Source: Calditrichota bacterium (GTDB taxonomy: Bacteria; Calditrichota; Calditrichia; Calditrichales; Calditrichaceae). From it: a stretch of 64,000 nucleotides of DNA. The position numbers and the translations under genes were made by a program. A model generated the notes under the pieces. It was not told the origin of the DNA, ran no database searches, and worked only from the letters and a program-made list of their open reading frames with translations. Shown in pieces: positions 53,420-61,412 of the stretch. The DNA is taken from contig JAJRSO010000046.1 in the NCBI GenBank assembly GCA_024278755.1, positions 1 to 64,000 of the forward strand. The letters run 5' to 3'. Numbering within the stretch: the first letter of the stretch is position 1; each line of letters begins with the position of its first letter.

Positions 53420-53761
53420 ATGAATCCTATACAAATAAATGAAACACTGTTCGATAAAGAAGTCCTGCAGGCCAACACTCTGGTACTTGCGGATTTTTGG
53501 GCGCCCTGGTGCGCACCCTGCCGGCTCATTGCCCCTATTTTGGAAGAAATTGCCCAGGAATACCACGGTCGGGTTAAAATAGTAAAAATAAACACGGACG
53601 AAAACCAGGCTCTGGCCATGAAGTATAATATTCGCAGCATTCCCACCGTGATGATTTTTAGAGACGGTGAATCAGTGGATGAGATCATCGGGGCAGTGCC
53701 AAAACATCTGATTAAAAATAAAATTGATTATTATGCGCAGGGCGCTACTGTTTTGAATTAA
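53420..53761 (+). CDS. trxA: Thioredoxin
   Basis: The 113-residue protein is a classical thioredoxin fold: ADFWAPWCAPCRLIAPILEE with the redox motif WCAPC (usual WCGPC), NIRSIPTVMIF with cis-Pro, and the closing DEIIGAVPK helix. AAAGGAATAC lies before ATG 53420; the longer frame starting at 53375 lacks a site. It is the first of three thioredoxin-fold genes at 53420-55019, presumably reduced by TrxB (42894). Confidence 0.92.
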   Translation: MNPIQINETLFDKEVLQANTLVLADFWAPWCAPCRLIAPILEEIAQEYHGRVKIVKINTDENQALAMKYNIRSIPTVMIFRDGESVDEIIGAVPKHLIKNKIDYYAQGATVLN

Positions 53762-53771
53762 GGGGACAAAG

Positions 53772-54425
53772 ATGGCCTTATTGCAGGAAAAAGAGATAGA
53801 ACAGATCAAAAAAATGTTTGAGGAAATCAAAGACAATGTTACCCTGAGTTGTTTTATTAAGGATATTGAATGTCAGTACTGCGGGGACACCCGTCAGATT
53901 TTGGAAGAAGTAAGCCAAATCAGCGATAAAATAACTCTGAACATATATAATTTTGAAACTGACAAAGATGCCGTTAAGAAATATGGAATCGATAAGGTGC
54001 CTGCAACCGTTGTTGAAGGCCGCCGTGATTTCGGCATCCGTTTTTACGGGATTCCTTCCGGTTACGAATTTTCATCGCTCTTAGAAGATATTGTGGATGT
54101 TTCTAAAGGACAATCGGGATTATTGGAAGAGTCAAAAGCGTTACTTAAAGAAATTGACGCGCCGCTGCATCTTCAGGTTTTTATTACTCCGACCTGTCCG
54201 CACTGCCCAAAAGCCGTTCGTCTGGCCCATAAAATGGCTATCGAGAATGAACTTATCTCGGCTGAAATGGTAGAAGCAACCGAGTTTCCGCAGCTTTCGA
54301 TGAAATACAATGTCCGCGGTGTTCCGCGCACGATGCTCAGCGGTGATTTTCCCATTGAGGGCGCCCTTCCGGAGAGTGCTTTTGTCGAAAGGGTGGTTGG
54401 CTCGTTTAAACAAATGCATAAATAG
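53772..54425 (+). CDS. Protein disulfide oxidoreductase with two thioredoxin folds (PDO/glutaredoxin-like)
   Basis: The 217-residue protein has two tandem thioredoxin folds with the redox pairs IECQYCGDT (~residue 34, CxxC) and TPTCPHCPKA (~residue 136, CxxC). The cis-Pro motifs KVPATVV and GVPRTML are both present. Such PDO proteins are common in thermophiles, where they help form or isomerise intracellular disulfides. AAGGGGACAAAG precedes the ATG; spacing to trxA is 10 bases. The second CxxC (CPHC) resembles DsbA-type pairs. Confidence 0.88.
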   Translation: MALLQEKEIEQIKKMFEEIKDNVTLSCFIKDIECQYCGDTRQILEEVSQISDKITLNIYNFETDKDAVKKYGIDKVPATVVEGRRDFGIRFYGIPSGYEFSSLLEDIVDVSKGQSGLLEESKALLKEIDAPLHLQVFITPTCPHCPKAVRLAHKMAIENELISAEMVEATEFPQLSMKYNVRGVPRTMLSGDFPIEGALPESAFVERVVGSFKQMHK

Positions 54426-54437
54426 AAAGGAAACACA

Positions 54438-55019
54438 ATGTCTCAAAGTTCAAACAAAAATATGTACGCGATCCTTGCCGTTGCCGCTTTACTGGTAATT
54501 GCACTGGGTTATTTTTTTATGAATAACGCCACACCAGCCGGCGTATCTCAGGCACAGGCAGCCACACAGCCCCAGGCCTCCCCATCGCAGGCGGCTCCTG
54601 CTACAGAAAACCCTACCGCTCCCGATTTTACCTTAAAGGATCTCAATGGCAAAGACGTTACCCTGAGTAGCCTTAAAGGGAAACTGGTTTTCGTAAACTT
54701 CTGGGCTACCTGGTGCGGCCCCTGCCGACAGGAAATTCCTTCATTTATCGACCTGGTAGATAAATATGGAAAAGATGGTTTTACTGTTTTGGGAATTGCC
54801 CTCGACCCGCGTGAATTTGAAAAGGTTCCCGGTTTTGCCAGCGATATGGGTATCAACTACCCTATCCTGTATGATAAAATTGGTGTTTCGGAACTTTACG
54901 GCGGCATACGCAGCATCCCCACCACTTTTGTAATCGACCGTGAAGGTAAAGTTCTGGGGCAGATTGTGGGCTCACGCCCTCACGATGTATTTGAGGAAAT
55001 TATTACCAGCAATTTATAA
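54438..55019 (+). CDS. Membrane-anchored TlpA/ResA-type thioredoxin
   Basis: The 193-residue protein has an N-terminal membrane anchor (MYAILAVAALLVIALGYFF) and an Ala/Pro/Gln linker, then a periplasmic TlpA-type thioredoxin domain with VNFWATWCGPCRQEIPSF and IRSIPTTFVIDREG. It should reduce periplasmic cysteines, for example heme-binding sites for c-type cytochromes; the heme-motif proteins at 22538-23576 could be such targets. AAAGGAAACAC lies before the ATG, 12 bases after the PDO gene. A good terminator ends the operon. Confidence 0.9.
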   Translation: MSQSSNKNMYAILAVAALLVIALGYFFMNNATPAGVSQAQAATQPQASPSQAAPATENPTAPDFTLKDLNGKDVTLSSLKGKLVFVNFWATWCGPCRQEIPSFIDLVDKYGKDGFTVLGIALDPREFEKVPGFASDMGINYPILYDKIGVSELYGGIRSIPTTFVIDREGKVLGQIVGSRPHDVFEEIITSNL

Positions 55020-55041
55020 ATTTTTCTACGCTCTTTTTTAT

Positions 55042-55080
55042 AAGCAGGTATTTCCCAAAACCGGGATACCTGCTTTTTTA
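55042..55080 (+). terminator. Terminator of the thioredoxin-fold operon
   Basis: AAGCAGGTATTTCCC, loop, GGGATACCTGCTT form a long hairpin with a short internal mismatch, followed by T6. It lies about 22 bases after the TlpA-type gene. Confidence 0.85.
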
Positions 55081-55105
55081 TTATTCTTATTTTGGAAAAC
55101 AGCAC

Positions 55106-56383
55106 ATGCCTCTGCATATTGAGTTCGAATCCTATCAACTGAAAAACGGTTTAAACGTTATTCTGCACCAAGATACACGGACACCCATCGTTTCCGTGAA
55201 TATCTGGTACCATACCGGTTCTAAAAATGAAAAACCCGGCAAAACCGGTTACGCCCACCTGTTTGAACATATGATGTTCCAAGGTAGCGGACATGTACCG
55301 GCCGACATGCATTTTCAATATATTCAAAGCGTGGGCGGCACTTTAAACGGCTCCACTTTTTTTGACCGCACCAATTATTTTGAAACCCTTCCTTCCCATT
55401 ATTTGGAAACAGCCCTCTGGCTGGAATCGGACCGCATGGGATTTTTTCTGCCAGCCCTGACCCAGGAAAAGCTGGATACCCAACTGGATGTGGTTAAGAA
55501 CGAACGGCGTCAGCGGTACGAAAATCAACCCTACGGCTTATGGCTCGAAAAGATATTGGAGATGAGTTTCGAAAAAGAGTTTCCCTACCATTGGCCGGTT
55601 ATCGGTTATATGGAAGATTTAAACACGGCAACACTAAACGATGTTAAAGAGTTTTTTGAAACCTGGTACGCCCCTTCCAACGCCTCGCTGGTTATTGCAG
55701 GAGATTTTGATAAAAAACAAACTCATAAGCTGGTAGAAAAATATTTTGGCGATCTGCCATACGGTCCAGCACCGGAAATTCCCGGGACTATTTTTTCGGA
55801 TTACGGCCGTGGAGAAAAACGCGCCACAGAAGTGGATTCGGTTCAATTGCCGCGAATTTATATGGCCTATCATATCCCGCCTTTTGGCAAAACCGATACA
55901 TACACCGCTGATATAATAACCGATATTTTATCCCTTGGGAAACGGGGACGCTTATACAAATCGCTGGTGTATGAACAGCAGATTGCCCAGGAGGCCTATG
56001 CCTTGATATTACCTATGCAAAACGCCTCGCTGCTAATCTTTATGGCCACTCCCAAACCCGGCGTAAAAATAGAAGCCCTGGAAAACGCGCTTCAGGAGCA
56101 AATTGATAGCTTAAGGACAGAAGAAATACAAGCCCGGGATTTGCAGCGAATACAAAACCAACTGGAAGCGCGAAAACTACGAGAGCTACAAACGGTGAGC
56201 GCACGCGCCGACTACCTGAATATGTTTTCCGTATATTTTAACGACCCCGATTTAATCAATACCGAGATTGAAAAATACAAAGCCATCAATACCACAGATA
56301 TTAAACGAACCGCCGCCACCTATTTACAAAATAATAACCGTACGGTGCTTACTTACCTGCCGGACGATAAGGAAAAGAAATAA
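55106..56383 (+). CDS. M16-family zinc peptidase, catalytic member
   Basis: The 425-residue processing-protease-like protein has the inverted zinc motif HLFEH in GYAHLFEHMMFQGS, followed by the downstream Glu region (QLDVVKNERRQRYEN). It has the first two M16 subdomains. There is no signal peptide, so it may act in the cytoplasm or after another route. The next gene overlaps its stop by one base (TAATGG), and encodes the inactive partner. Confidence 0.92.
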   Translation: MPLHIEFESYQLKNGLNVILHQDTRTPIVSVNIWYHTGSKNEKPGKTGYAHLFEHMMFQGSGHVPADMHFQYIQSVGGTLNGSTFFDRTNYFETLPSHYLETALWLESDRMGFFLPALTQEKLDTQLDVVKNERRQRYENQPYGLWLEKILEMSFEKEFPYHWPVIGYMEDLNTATLNDVKEFFETWYAPSNASLVIAGDFDKKQTHKLVEKYFGDLPYGPAPEIPGTIFSDYGRGEKRATEVDSVQLPRIYMAYHIPPFGKTDTYTADIITDILSLGKRGRLYKSLVYEQQIAQEAYALILPMQNASLLIFMATPKPGVKIEALENALQEQIDSLRTEEIQARDLQRIQNQLEARKLRELQTVSARADYLNMFSVYFNDPDLINTEIEKYKAINTTDIKRTAATYLQNNNRTVLTYLPDDKEKK

Positions 56384-57744
56384 TGGAATTCAACCGCTTT
56401 CAAACACCGCAACCGGGTATCCCTCGTCCTTTTCATTTTCCGGATTTTGATCGTTTCTATCTCAGGAACGGTTTAGAAGTACTGCTTGCGGAACGGCCGG
56501 ATTTTCCATTGGTAAGTGTCAATTTATGTATAAAATCCTATCCCCTGGCCGATACGGAACATAAAGAAGGTACCGCTAATTTATTATGTGAACTTTTTTC
56601 GGAAGGAACTAAAAAGCGGAACAGCGAGCAGATTGCAGAAGAACTGGAATTTACCGCTTCCCAGTTTTCGGCGCATACCGACTGGAATGCCATTCATCTG
56701 GATATGAATACACTCAGCCGGAATCTTGATACAGCCATGGATGTGTTCTCGGATATGCTGCAAAATCCGATTTTCCCAGAGGCCGAACTCGAACGAATCC
56801 GACAGGAAATTTTAACCGACCGTTTGCGCATTGTAGATAATCCGGCCAAATTAAATTCCGAACAGTTTATTCGTTTTCTGTACCACGGTATGCGCTATGC
56901 GCTGCCTATCGAAGGATCCAATACATCCATTCAGAATATCAGTCGGGCAGACATTCAAACTTTTTATAACCGGCATCTTGTTCCCGGAAATGCTGTTCTC
57001 ATATTTGCCGGAAAAATAAACCGGGAAACCGCTGAAACAGTTAGTGAAAAATATTTCGCTTCATGGGAAGAAGGTCCGGTTCCTTCCCTTCCGGATTTAG
57101 ATTTTCAGCAACCGCAAAAAACAAGAGTTCATCTTATTCATAAACCCGGTTCGTCTCAAACCGAATTGCGTATGGGACATCTTGGTATCGAACGCAAAAA
57201 TCCCGATTATTATGCCGTAACCCTGCTTAATGAGATTTTAGGCGGTTATTTTCTTTCGCGCATTAACATGAACCTGCGTGAAGAGCATGGTTATACCTAT
57301 GGTTCCGGTTCTGCTTTTAGTTACCGTCCGGGCATGGGACCGCTTCATATTTCCGCTGCCGTTCAGAGTGAACACACGGCACAGGCAGCGCTGGAAGTAT
57401 TAAAAGAAATTTCTAAAATTCGTTCGGAGGAAATCAGTGAGAAAGAATTGCAGAATGCCCGTGGCCAGATAACGGGACTTTTCCCCATCGCCTTTGAAAC
57501 AGCCGACCAGGTTGCTCTTGGTCTCTCGAACATTGTTTTATCTCAATTACCCGATGACTACTACAATACATATCGTAATAAGATTTCGGCCGTAACCCGC
57601 GAAGACATTTTAGAAAGCGCTCAAAAATACCTTCATCCGGATAAGATGTTAATTGTCGTTACGGGAGATCGAGCTATTATTGAAAAGGATTTAAAAGATA
57701 CCTTTGATGTAACCGTTTATGATGTACAGGGCAACGAAATATAG
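56383..57744 (+). CDS. M16-family peptidase, non-catalytic partner
   Basis: The 453-residue protein has the M16 fold but the zinc motif is lost: where HxxEH stands in the active member, it reads NLLCELFSEG. It keeps the substrate-binding Arg/Tyr region (NMNLREEHGYTYGSGSAFSY), which is missing in the catalytic protein. The two together thus resemble the alpha/beta split of mitochondrial processing peptidase and many bacterial M16 pairs. Stop-start overlap with the upstream gene suggests equal expression. Confidence 0.92.
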   Translation: MEFNRFQTPQPGIPRPFHFPDFDRFYLRNGLEVLLAERPDFPLVSVNLCIKSYPLADTEHKEGTANLLCELFSEGTKKRNSEQIAEELEFTASQFSAHTDWNAIHLDMNTLSRNLDTAMDVFSDMLQNPIFPEAELERIRQEILTDRLRIVDNPAKLNSEQFIRFLYHGMRYALPIEGSNTSIQNISRADIQTFYNRHLVPGNAVLIFAGKINRETAETVSEKYFASWEEGPVPSLPDLDFQQPQKTRVHLIHKPGSSQTELRMGHLGIERKNPDYYAVTLLNEILGGYFLSRINMNLREEHGYTYGSGSAFSYRPGMGPLHISAAVQSEHTAQAALEVLKEISKIRSEEISEKELQNARGQITGLFPIAFETADQVALGLSNIVLSQLPDDYYNTYRNKISAVTREDILESAQKYLHPDKMLIVVTGDRAIIEKDLKDTFDVTVYDVQGNEI

Positions 57745-57957
57745 AGAGTTAATCCTGATTTACAGAATTCGGATAGAGCTATAAAAAACAATTCTATGCA
57801 TATAAGAATTTTCTAAGATATTTTTAAATCAGTGGTTTCTCGTTTATTGGCTTTGTTCTTACCTGCACAATTTATTAACCACTAAAACTACAAATGCTAT
57901 TTCTGTAAATCCTATAAATATAATCGGAGAATTCGCGTTTAAGGGTATGACTTATAT

Positions 57958-57993
57958 AAAAAACAGACCGGATAAATACCCATCCGGTCTGTT
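57958..57993 (-). terminator. Terminator of the TSP3-repeat gene
   Basis: AACAGACCGGAT, an 8-base loop and ATCCGGTCTGTT form a perfect 12-bp stem. On the minus strand it is followed by T5ATATAAG. It lies 23 bases after the stop of the TSP3 gene. Confidence 0.85.
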
Positions 57994-58015
57994 AGATTTA
58001 AAACGATCTGCACTG

Positions 58016-58489
58016 CTATTTTTGGCCGTTGCGTTTGCCGTTTCCTTTTGGGCCGTTTCCGTCGCAATCGCCGGTACCAAGTCCGGAACCGCTTCCGGCG
58101 CCTTTCATACCGTTACCCTGACCAAATTTATTCTGACGTCCGCTTCCATCCTGAGGACGCACATAATCCGGATCCTGTCCATTGGGGATGCCGTCGCCGT
58201 CCGCATCCAAAGCATTATCATTAATACCGTCACCATCGGCATCTACAAAACCTTTGGCGCCATTGCCATTGTGCATTTTCGCACCAACATAATCCGGATC
58301 CTGTCCATTGGGGATACCGTCGCCGTCCGCATCTGGGGCGTTATCATTGTATCCGTCACCATTGGCGTCTACAAAGCCGATTCCGTTTCCGGCGCCGCCG
58401 GTTGTCTGCGCGAAAGAACTGGTGGAGAAAAATGCGACCAGAGCAAAGGCCATGGTCAGGGTCAGAGTGAGTTGAGTTAAACGCTTCAT
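58016..58489 (-). CDS. Secreted thrombospondin type-3-repeat calcium-binding protein
   Basis: The 157-residue protein has a signal peptide (LTLTLTMAFALVAFFSTSSFA) and two ~45-residue units rich in D-x-D/N-x-D-G-x-x-D (FVDANGDGYNDNAPDADGDG, GIPNGQDPDYV; FVDADGDGINDNALDADGDG, GIPNGQDPDYV). A Gly/Asn-rich tail follows. The Asp ladders are typical of type-3 repeats that bind calcium. The two units are nearly identical in DNA. AAGGAGAC precedes the ATG. It is probably a small periplasmic or surface protein; no sorting domain is seen. Confidence 0.85.
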   Translation of the reverse strand: MKRLTQLTLTLTMAFALVAFFSTSSFAQTTGGAGNGIGFVDANGDGYNDNAPDADGDGIPNGQDPDYVGAKMHNGNGAKGFVDADGDGINDNALDADGDGIPNGQDPDYVRPQDGSGRQNKFGQGNGMKGAGSGSGLGTGDCDGNGPKGNGKRNGQK

Positions 58490-58920
58490 TTTGCGTCTCC
58501 TTTTTGTTTGGTTAGTGGTTTAGTTGTTTTAACTTCACTTCGTACTATGTCAAAGGCTGTGCCAAACTTTATATACAACGTCTATCTAATTGTAAATAAA
58601 GGAGTAATAAAATATTCTTTAACCCTGAATTTTTAAGAATAAACGACGGGGCGGTCGTTAGTGAAAACCGGACGGGCGAAAAGTAGTAGTATATAATAAT
58701 TTTTATGGAAGGGTCTACTTGGAGATTTTTTGCTCCATGTCGGATCGGGCGGGCCCGGTTTTTTACAACTTCATCCCCGATAACCGGTGTAAATTTCCGG
58801 CAATTTTTGATAAAAAATTACTCGCATAAAACGATATTGTACTAAATTTTTGCTTGCCAATAATTTTTAGGATTTGTAAACTGAAAAAAACCGTACAATA
58901 AAAAAACTTACAGGTGTAAA
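58490..58920. other. 431-base gap upstream of the TSP3 gene and of the DprA-like gene
   Basis: The gap holds the TSP3 leader and AT-rich sequence. A fragment near 58735-58765 (ATGTCGGATCGGGCGGGCCC) resembles the stretch at 39490-39510. A small inverted repeat TGGAG/CTCCA occurs at 58719-58736. No RNA gene or coding frame could be supported. Confidence 0.4.
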
Positions 58921-59484
58921 ATGCCTCAGCCGTTAATTTTTGAAACTGTGGGCAATGTGGAATTACTCAGTCAGAAGAAACTTGCCGTTTTTTGTTCCCG
59001 CACAGTTCCGGAAACCATTAAGCCGGCTGCGGAAAGGCTGTTTAAAGCGTTGGTCCAAATACCGCTCTCTCTGGCCGGAGGCTGGCAGGCGCCGCTGGAA
59101 AAACAACTATTCAATACATTCGCATTAAATCCGCCAACGGGGCATTTTATCTATTATCTGGCTAAAGATATTAGTACATTCAGGGCAAATTTTCTTCAGG
59201 AATCGTTGCTAAAAGAAAAACGACTCTTGGTTATTGCGCCGCAACTTAAACAAAAACGGCCAACACAAAAGTTGGTGACAGCCAGAGATAGCCTTTTGTT
59301 TGAGCAGGTCTCACGGATTTTGTTTCTGTTTATCGAAGAAGCCGGGAGATTGGAGCAGTACTTAGCGGAGCTTAGTGTCCGCAAATATCAGTTGTATATT
59401 CTGGATCATCCGTTAAATAAAAAATTTATTGGCGACGATATTGTTCCTCTGAATCATGAGAACGCCATTACTCTGCTTTCTTAA
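58921..59484 (+). CDS. DprA/Smf-like Rossmann-fold protein, function unknown
   Basis: The 187-residue protein starts with KLAVFCSRTVPETIKPAAERLFK and LSLAGGWQAPLEKQLF, which fits the first strand, loop and helix of DprA/LOG-type Rossmann folds (GSR and G-G-W around the nucleotide or DNA site). It is only about half of a DprA protein and lacks other parts of that family's signature. CAGGTG lies before the ATG. Its end overlaps the convergent glycosyltransferase gene by 17 bases. The assignment is a weak fold-level resemblance. Confidence 0.6.
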   Translation: MPQPLIFETVGNVELLSQKKLAVFCSRTVPETIKPAAERLFKALVQIPLSLAGGWQAPLEKQLFNTFALNPPTGHFIYYLAKDISTFRANFLQESLLKEKRLLVIAPQLKQKRPTQKLVTARDSLLFEQVSRILFLFIEEAGRLEQYLAELSVRKYQLYILDHPLNKKFIGDDIVPLNHENAITLLS

Positions 59485-60751
59485 AATCCTCAATCGCCTG
59501 TTCAAACACTTCCATAAATTGCTGTGCCTGAGATTCCCTGCTAAAGCGATCAATCTTTATAAACCCAAAATCCGGTATTTTCTCTACCCATCTCCGCAGG
59601 AGAGCATAAATATGTTCGGTATTCGACGAATTAATTACAATGCCGGAATCGGTCTCGCGAATTAATTCTGCCGCTTCCCCCTGTTCCGGAACGAGCGCCA
59701 AAATCGGTTTTTGCAAACGCAGATATTCATACACCTTACCGGCAACAATATATTTACTGTCTTTAAATTGATCGTCGTGAAGCAATAAAAATACATCCAT
59801 TGCTTTTAAAATACGCAATGCTTCCTTATGGGGCTGGTAACCCCACAATTTAATACTATTTTGTATCCCGTATTTTTTTGCCGCTTTTTCCAGGTTGATT
59901 AGCGATTTTCCCACATGATGAAAAACTATTTTTTTTGTAACATTCTCGGGATGCCTGTTTATTCTTGCGATAATTTTAAAGAGAAGCTCCGGATTATTCA
60001 CAGCAGAATGAATGGTACCCGAATATCCGATGTGCAGACAGTTTTTTTCCAGTGGCGGCGGATCGGATGGTACAAAATCTTCCTCGTCAAATCCATTGGG
60101 AATAAAACGCCAGTTTTCCATCTTAAAATCCGGAACGTTTTGCCGGTAGAAATTTAACAGAAGCGCATAAGCACTAACGCCATAGCGTACGGTTCCAATT
60201 GATTTTAGCTCTATCTCCCTGTTCTTTTGTTTATGCCAGCGGGTCGGGTGTATTTTATAGGGATGAAGCGACCAGGGATCGCGTAAATCAAGAATCAACG
60301 GACAATTAAGCTGCGGCTGTAATTGCGCTGCCAACAGGGCCAGAGAATAGGGCGGTGCAGAAACAAGCACACAATCGTAACGCTTTTGTTTCAGTTCTTT
60401 TAAGATGGTTTCTTTTGCAGGGGCAATCCAGCTTCTCCGTACATCAGGAATTGCAAACAAGGCGCCAAACCAGCGTTTTATATAGGAAGCATCCTTAAAA
60501 AAAGGTAATTTAAATAACCCGCTTTTCCCGCCCGGTAGCTGTGCCGGCAGGCGCATTATTTTTACTGTGTTGGGAAGTTCTTCTAGAAGGGAAGGATCAC
60601 GCGGCTGGAAACGGCTGTTTTCATCGGCGGTCACAACGGTAAAGCGCCAGTTTTTTCGTCCCAGGTATTTTATCAGTTTCACAATACGTTGAACGCCTGC
60701 GCCGCCGGTGGGTGGAAAATAGTAGGCGGTTATCAAACACCTTTTATCCAC
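59468..60751 (-). CDS. Glycosyltransferase family 4 protein
   Basis: The 427-residue GT-B glycosyltransferase has the N-terminal acceptor domain with YYFPPTGGAGVQRIVKLIKY. The C-terminal domain has HIGYSGTIHSAVNNPELLF, a KLWGYQPHKEALRILK loop and the E-x7-E-like region KYIVAGKVYEYLRLQKPILAL. It should transfer a sugar from a nucleotide donor to a cell-surface glycan; the acceptor is unknown. It overlaps the deoxynucleoside kinase gene by 19 bases, an operon-like coupling with no obvious functional link. Confidence 0.88.
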   Translation of the reverse strand: MDKRCLITAYYFPPTGGAGVQRIVKLIKYLGRKNWRFTVVTADENSRFQPRDPSLLEELPNTVKIMRLPAQLPGGKSGLFKLPFFKDASYIKRWFGALFAIPDVRRSWIAPAKETILKELKQKRYDCVLVSAPPYSLALLAAQLQPQLNCPLILDLRDPWSLHPYKIHPTRWHKQKNREIELKSIGTVRYGVSAYALLLNFYRQNVPDFKMENWRFIPNGFDEEDFVPSDPPPLEKNCLHIGYSGTIHSAVNNPELLFKIIARINRHPENVTKKIVFHHVGKSLINLEKAAKKYGIQNSIKLWGYQPHKEALRILKAMDVFLLLHDDQFKDSKYIVAGKVYEYLRLQKPILALVPEQGEAAELIRETDSGIVINSSNTEHIYALLRRWVEKIPDFGFIKIDRFSRESQAQQFMEVFEQAIEDFKKAE

Positions 60752-61380
60752 GTCTGGCTTTCTAATTCTTTAATGGAATGGTATAAAATGTTAAAATCTT
60801 CTTCGTTGTGTTCAAAATCGCGTTGATTCATGTCAAAAACAATAACCTTAAAATTATCTTTTTTAGCCCGTTCTATCCAGGCCTCATAGGCCTCATTTAA
60901 TTCGGCCAGATAATCGGGATCGATTGTTTTTTCGTATTCTCGTCCCCGTTTTTGAATATGCTTCAGTAAATTATCAACGGTGGAACGCAAATAAATTATC
61001 AAATCCGGTTTACGCAGATAGCTCACCATAACTGCAAACAAATCCTGATAATTCTGATAATCCACGTCCGTCATATTACCATTTTTATGCAGGGTATAGG
61101 CAAATATTTCCACATCTTCATAAATACTACGATCCTGTATACAGGAGTCGGGCCAGTCTGTAATTTGTTTTTGATCAATAAAACGGTTAGAAAGGAAAAA
61201 GACCTGAAGATGAAAACTCCAGCGTTTCATATCTCCGTAAAAATCAGACAAATATGGATTATCCAACACACGTTCATAAAAGGTTTTCCATCCCAGACGT
61301 TCTCCGAGCATACGGGTTAGCGTTGTTTTGCCAACGCCAATATTGCCTGCAACTGCGATATATAGTTTATTTTTTTTCAT
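60733..61380 (-). CDS. Deoxynucleoside kinase (dAdo/dGuo type)
   Basis: The 215-residue P-loop kinase salvages deoxynucleosides. It has VAGNIGVGKTTLTRML, the ERS-like DRSIYEDVEIFA motif, the RKPDLIIYLRSTVDNLLKHI segment with the LID Arg cluster (IQKRGREYE), and the usual length of deoxyadenosine/deoxyguanosine kinases. Phosphorylation makes dNMPs for DNA synthesis, next to the dNTP supply from NrdJ elsewhere in the window. The start codon follows AAAACGGAAAATGC. It overlaps the glycosyltransferase gene. Confidence 0.92.
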   Translation of the reverse strand: MKKNKLYIAVAGNIGVGKTTLTRMLGERLGWKTFYERVLDNPYLSDFYGDMKRWSFHLQVFFLSNRFIDQKQITDWPDSCIQDRSIYEDVEIFAYTLHKNGNMTDVDYQNYQDLFAVMVSYLRKPDLIIYLRSTVDNLLKHIQKRGREYEKTIDPDYLAELNEAYEAWIERAKKDNFKVIVFDMNQRDFEHNEEDFNILYHSIKELESQTWIKGV

Positions 61381-61412
61381 GCATTTTCCGTTTTAGTATA
61401 AAATAGCGGCGG

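Noticed and set aside
57947-58480. Long plus-strand open frame (177 residues) opposite the TSP3 gene
   Set aside because: It is the antisense of a GC-rich repetitive gene. It lacks a ribosome site and family resemblance, while the minus-strand frame has a signal peptide, AAGGAG site and clear calcium-repeat motifs.
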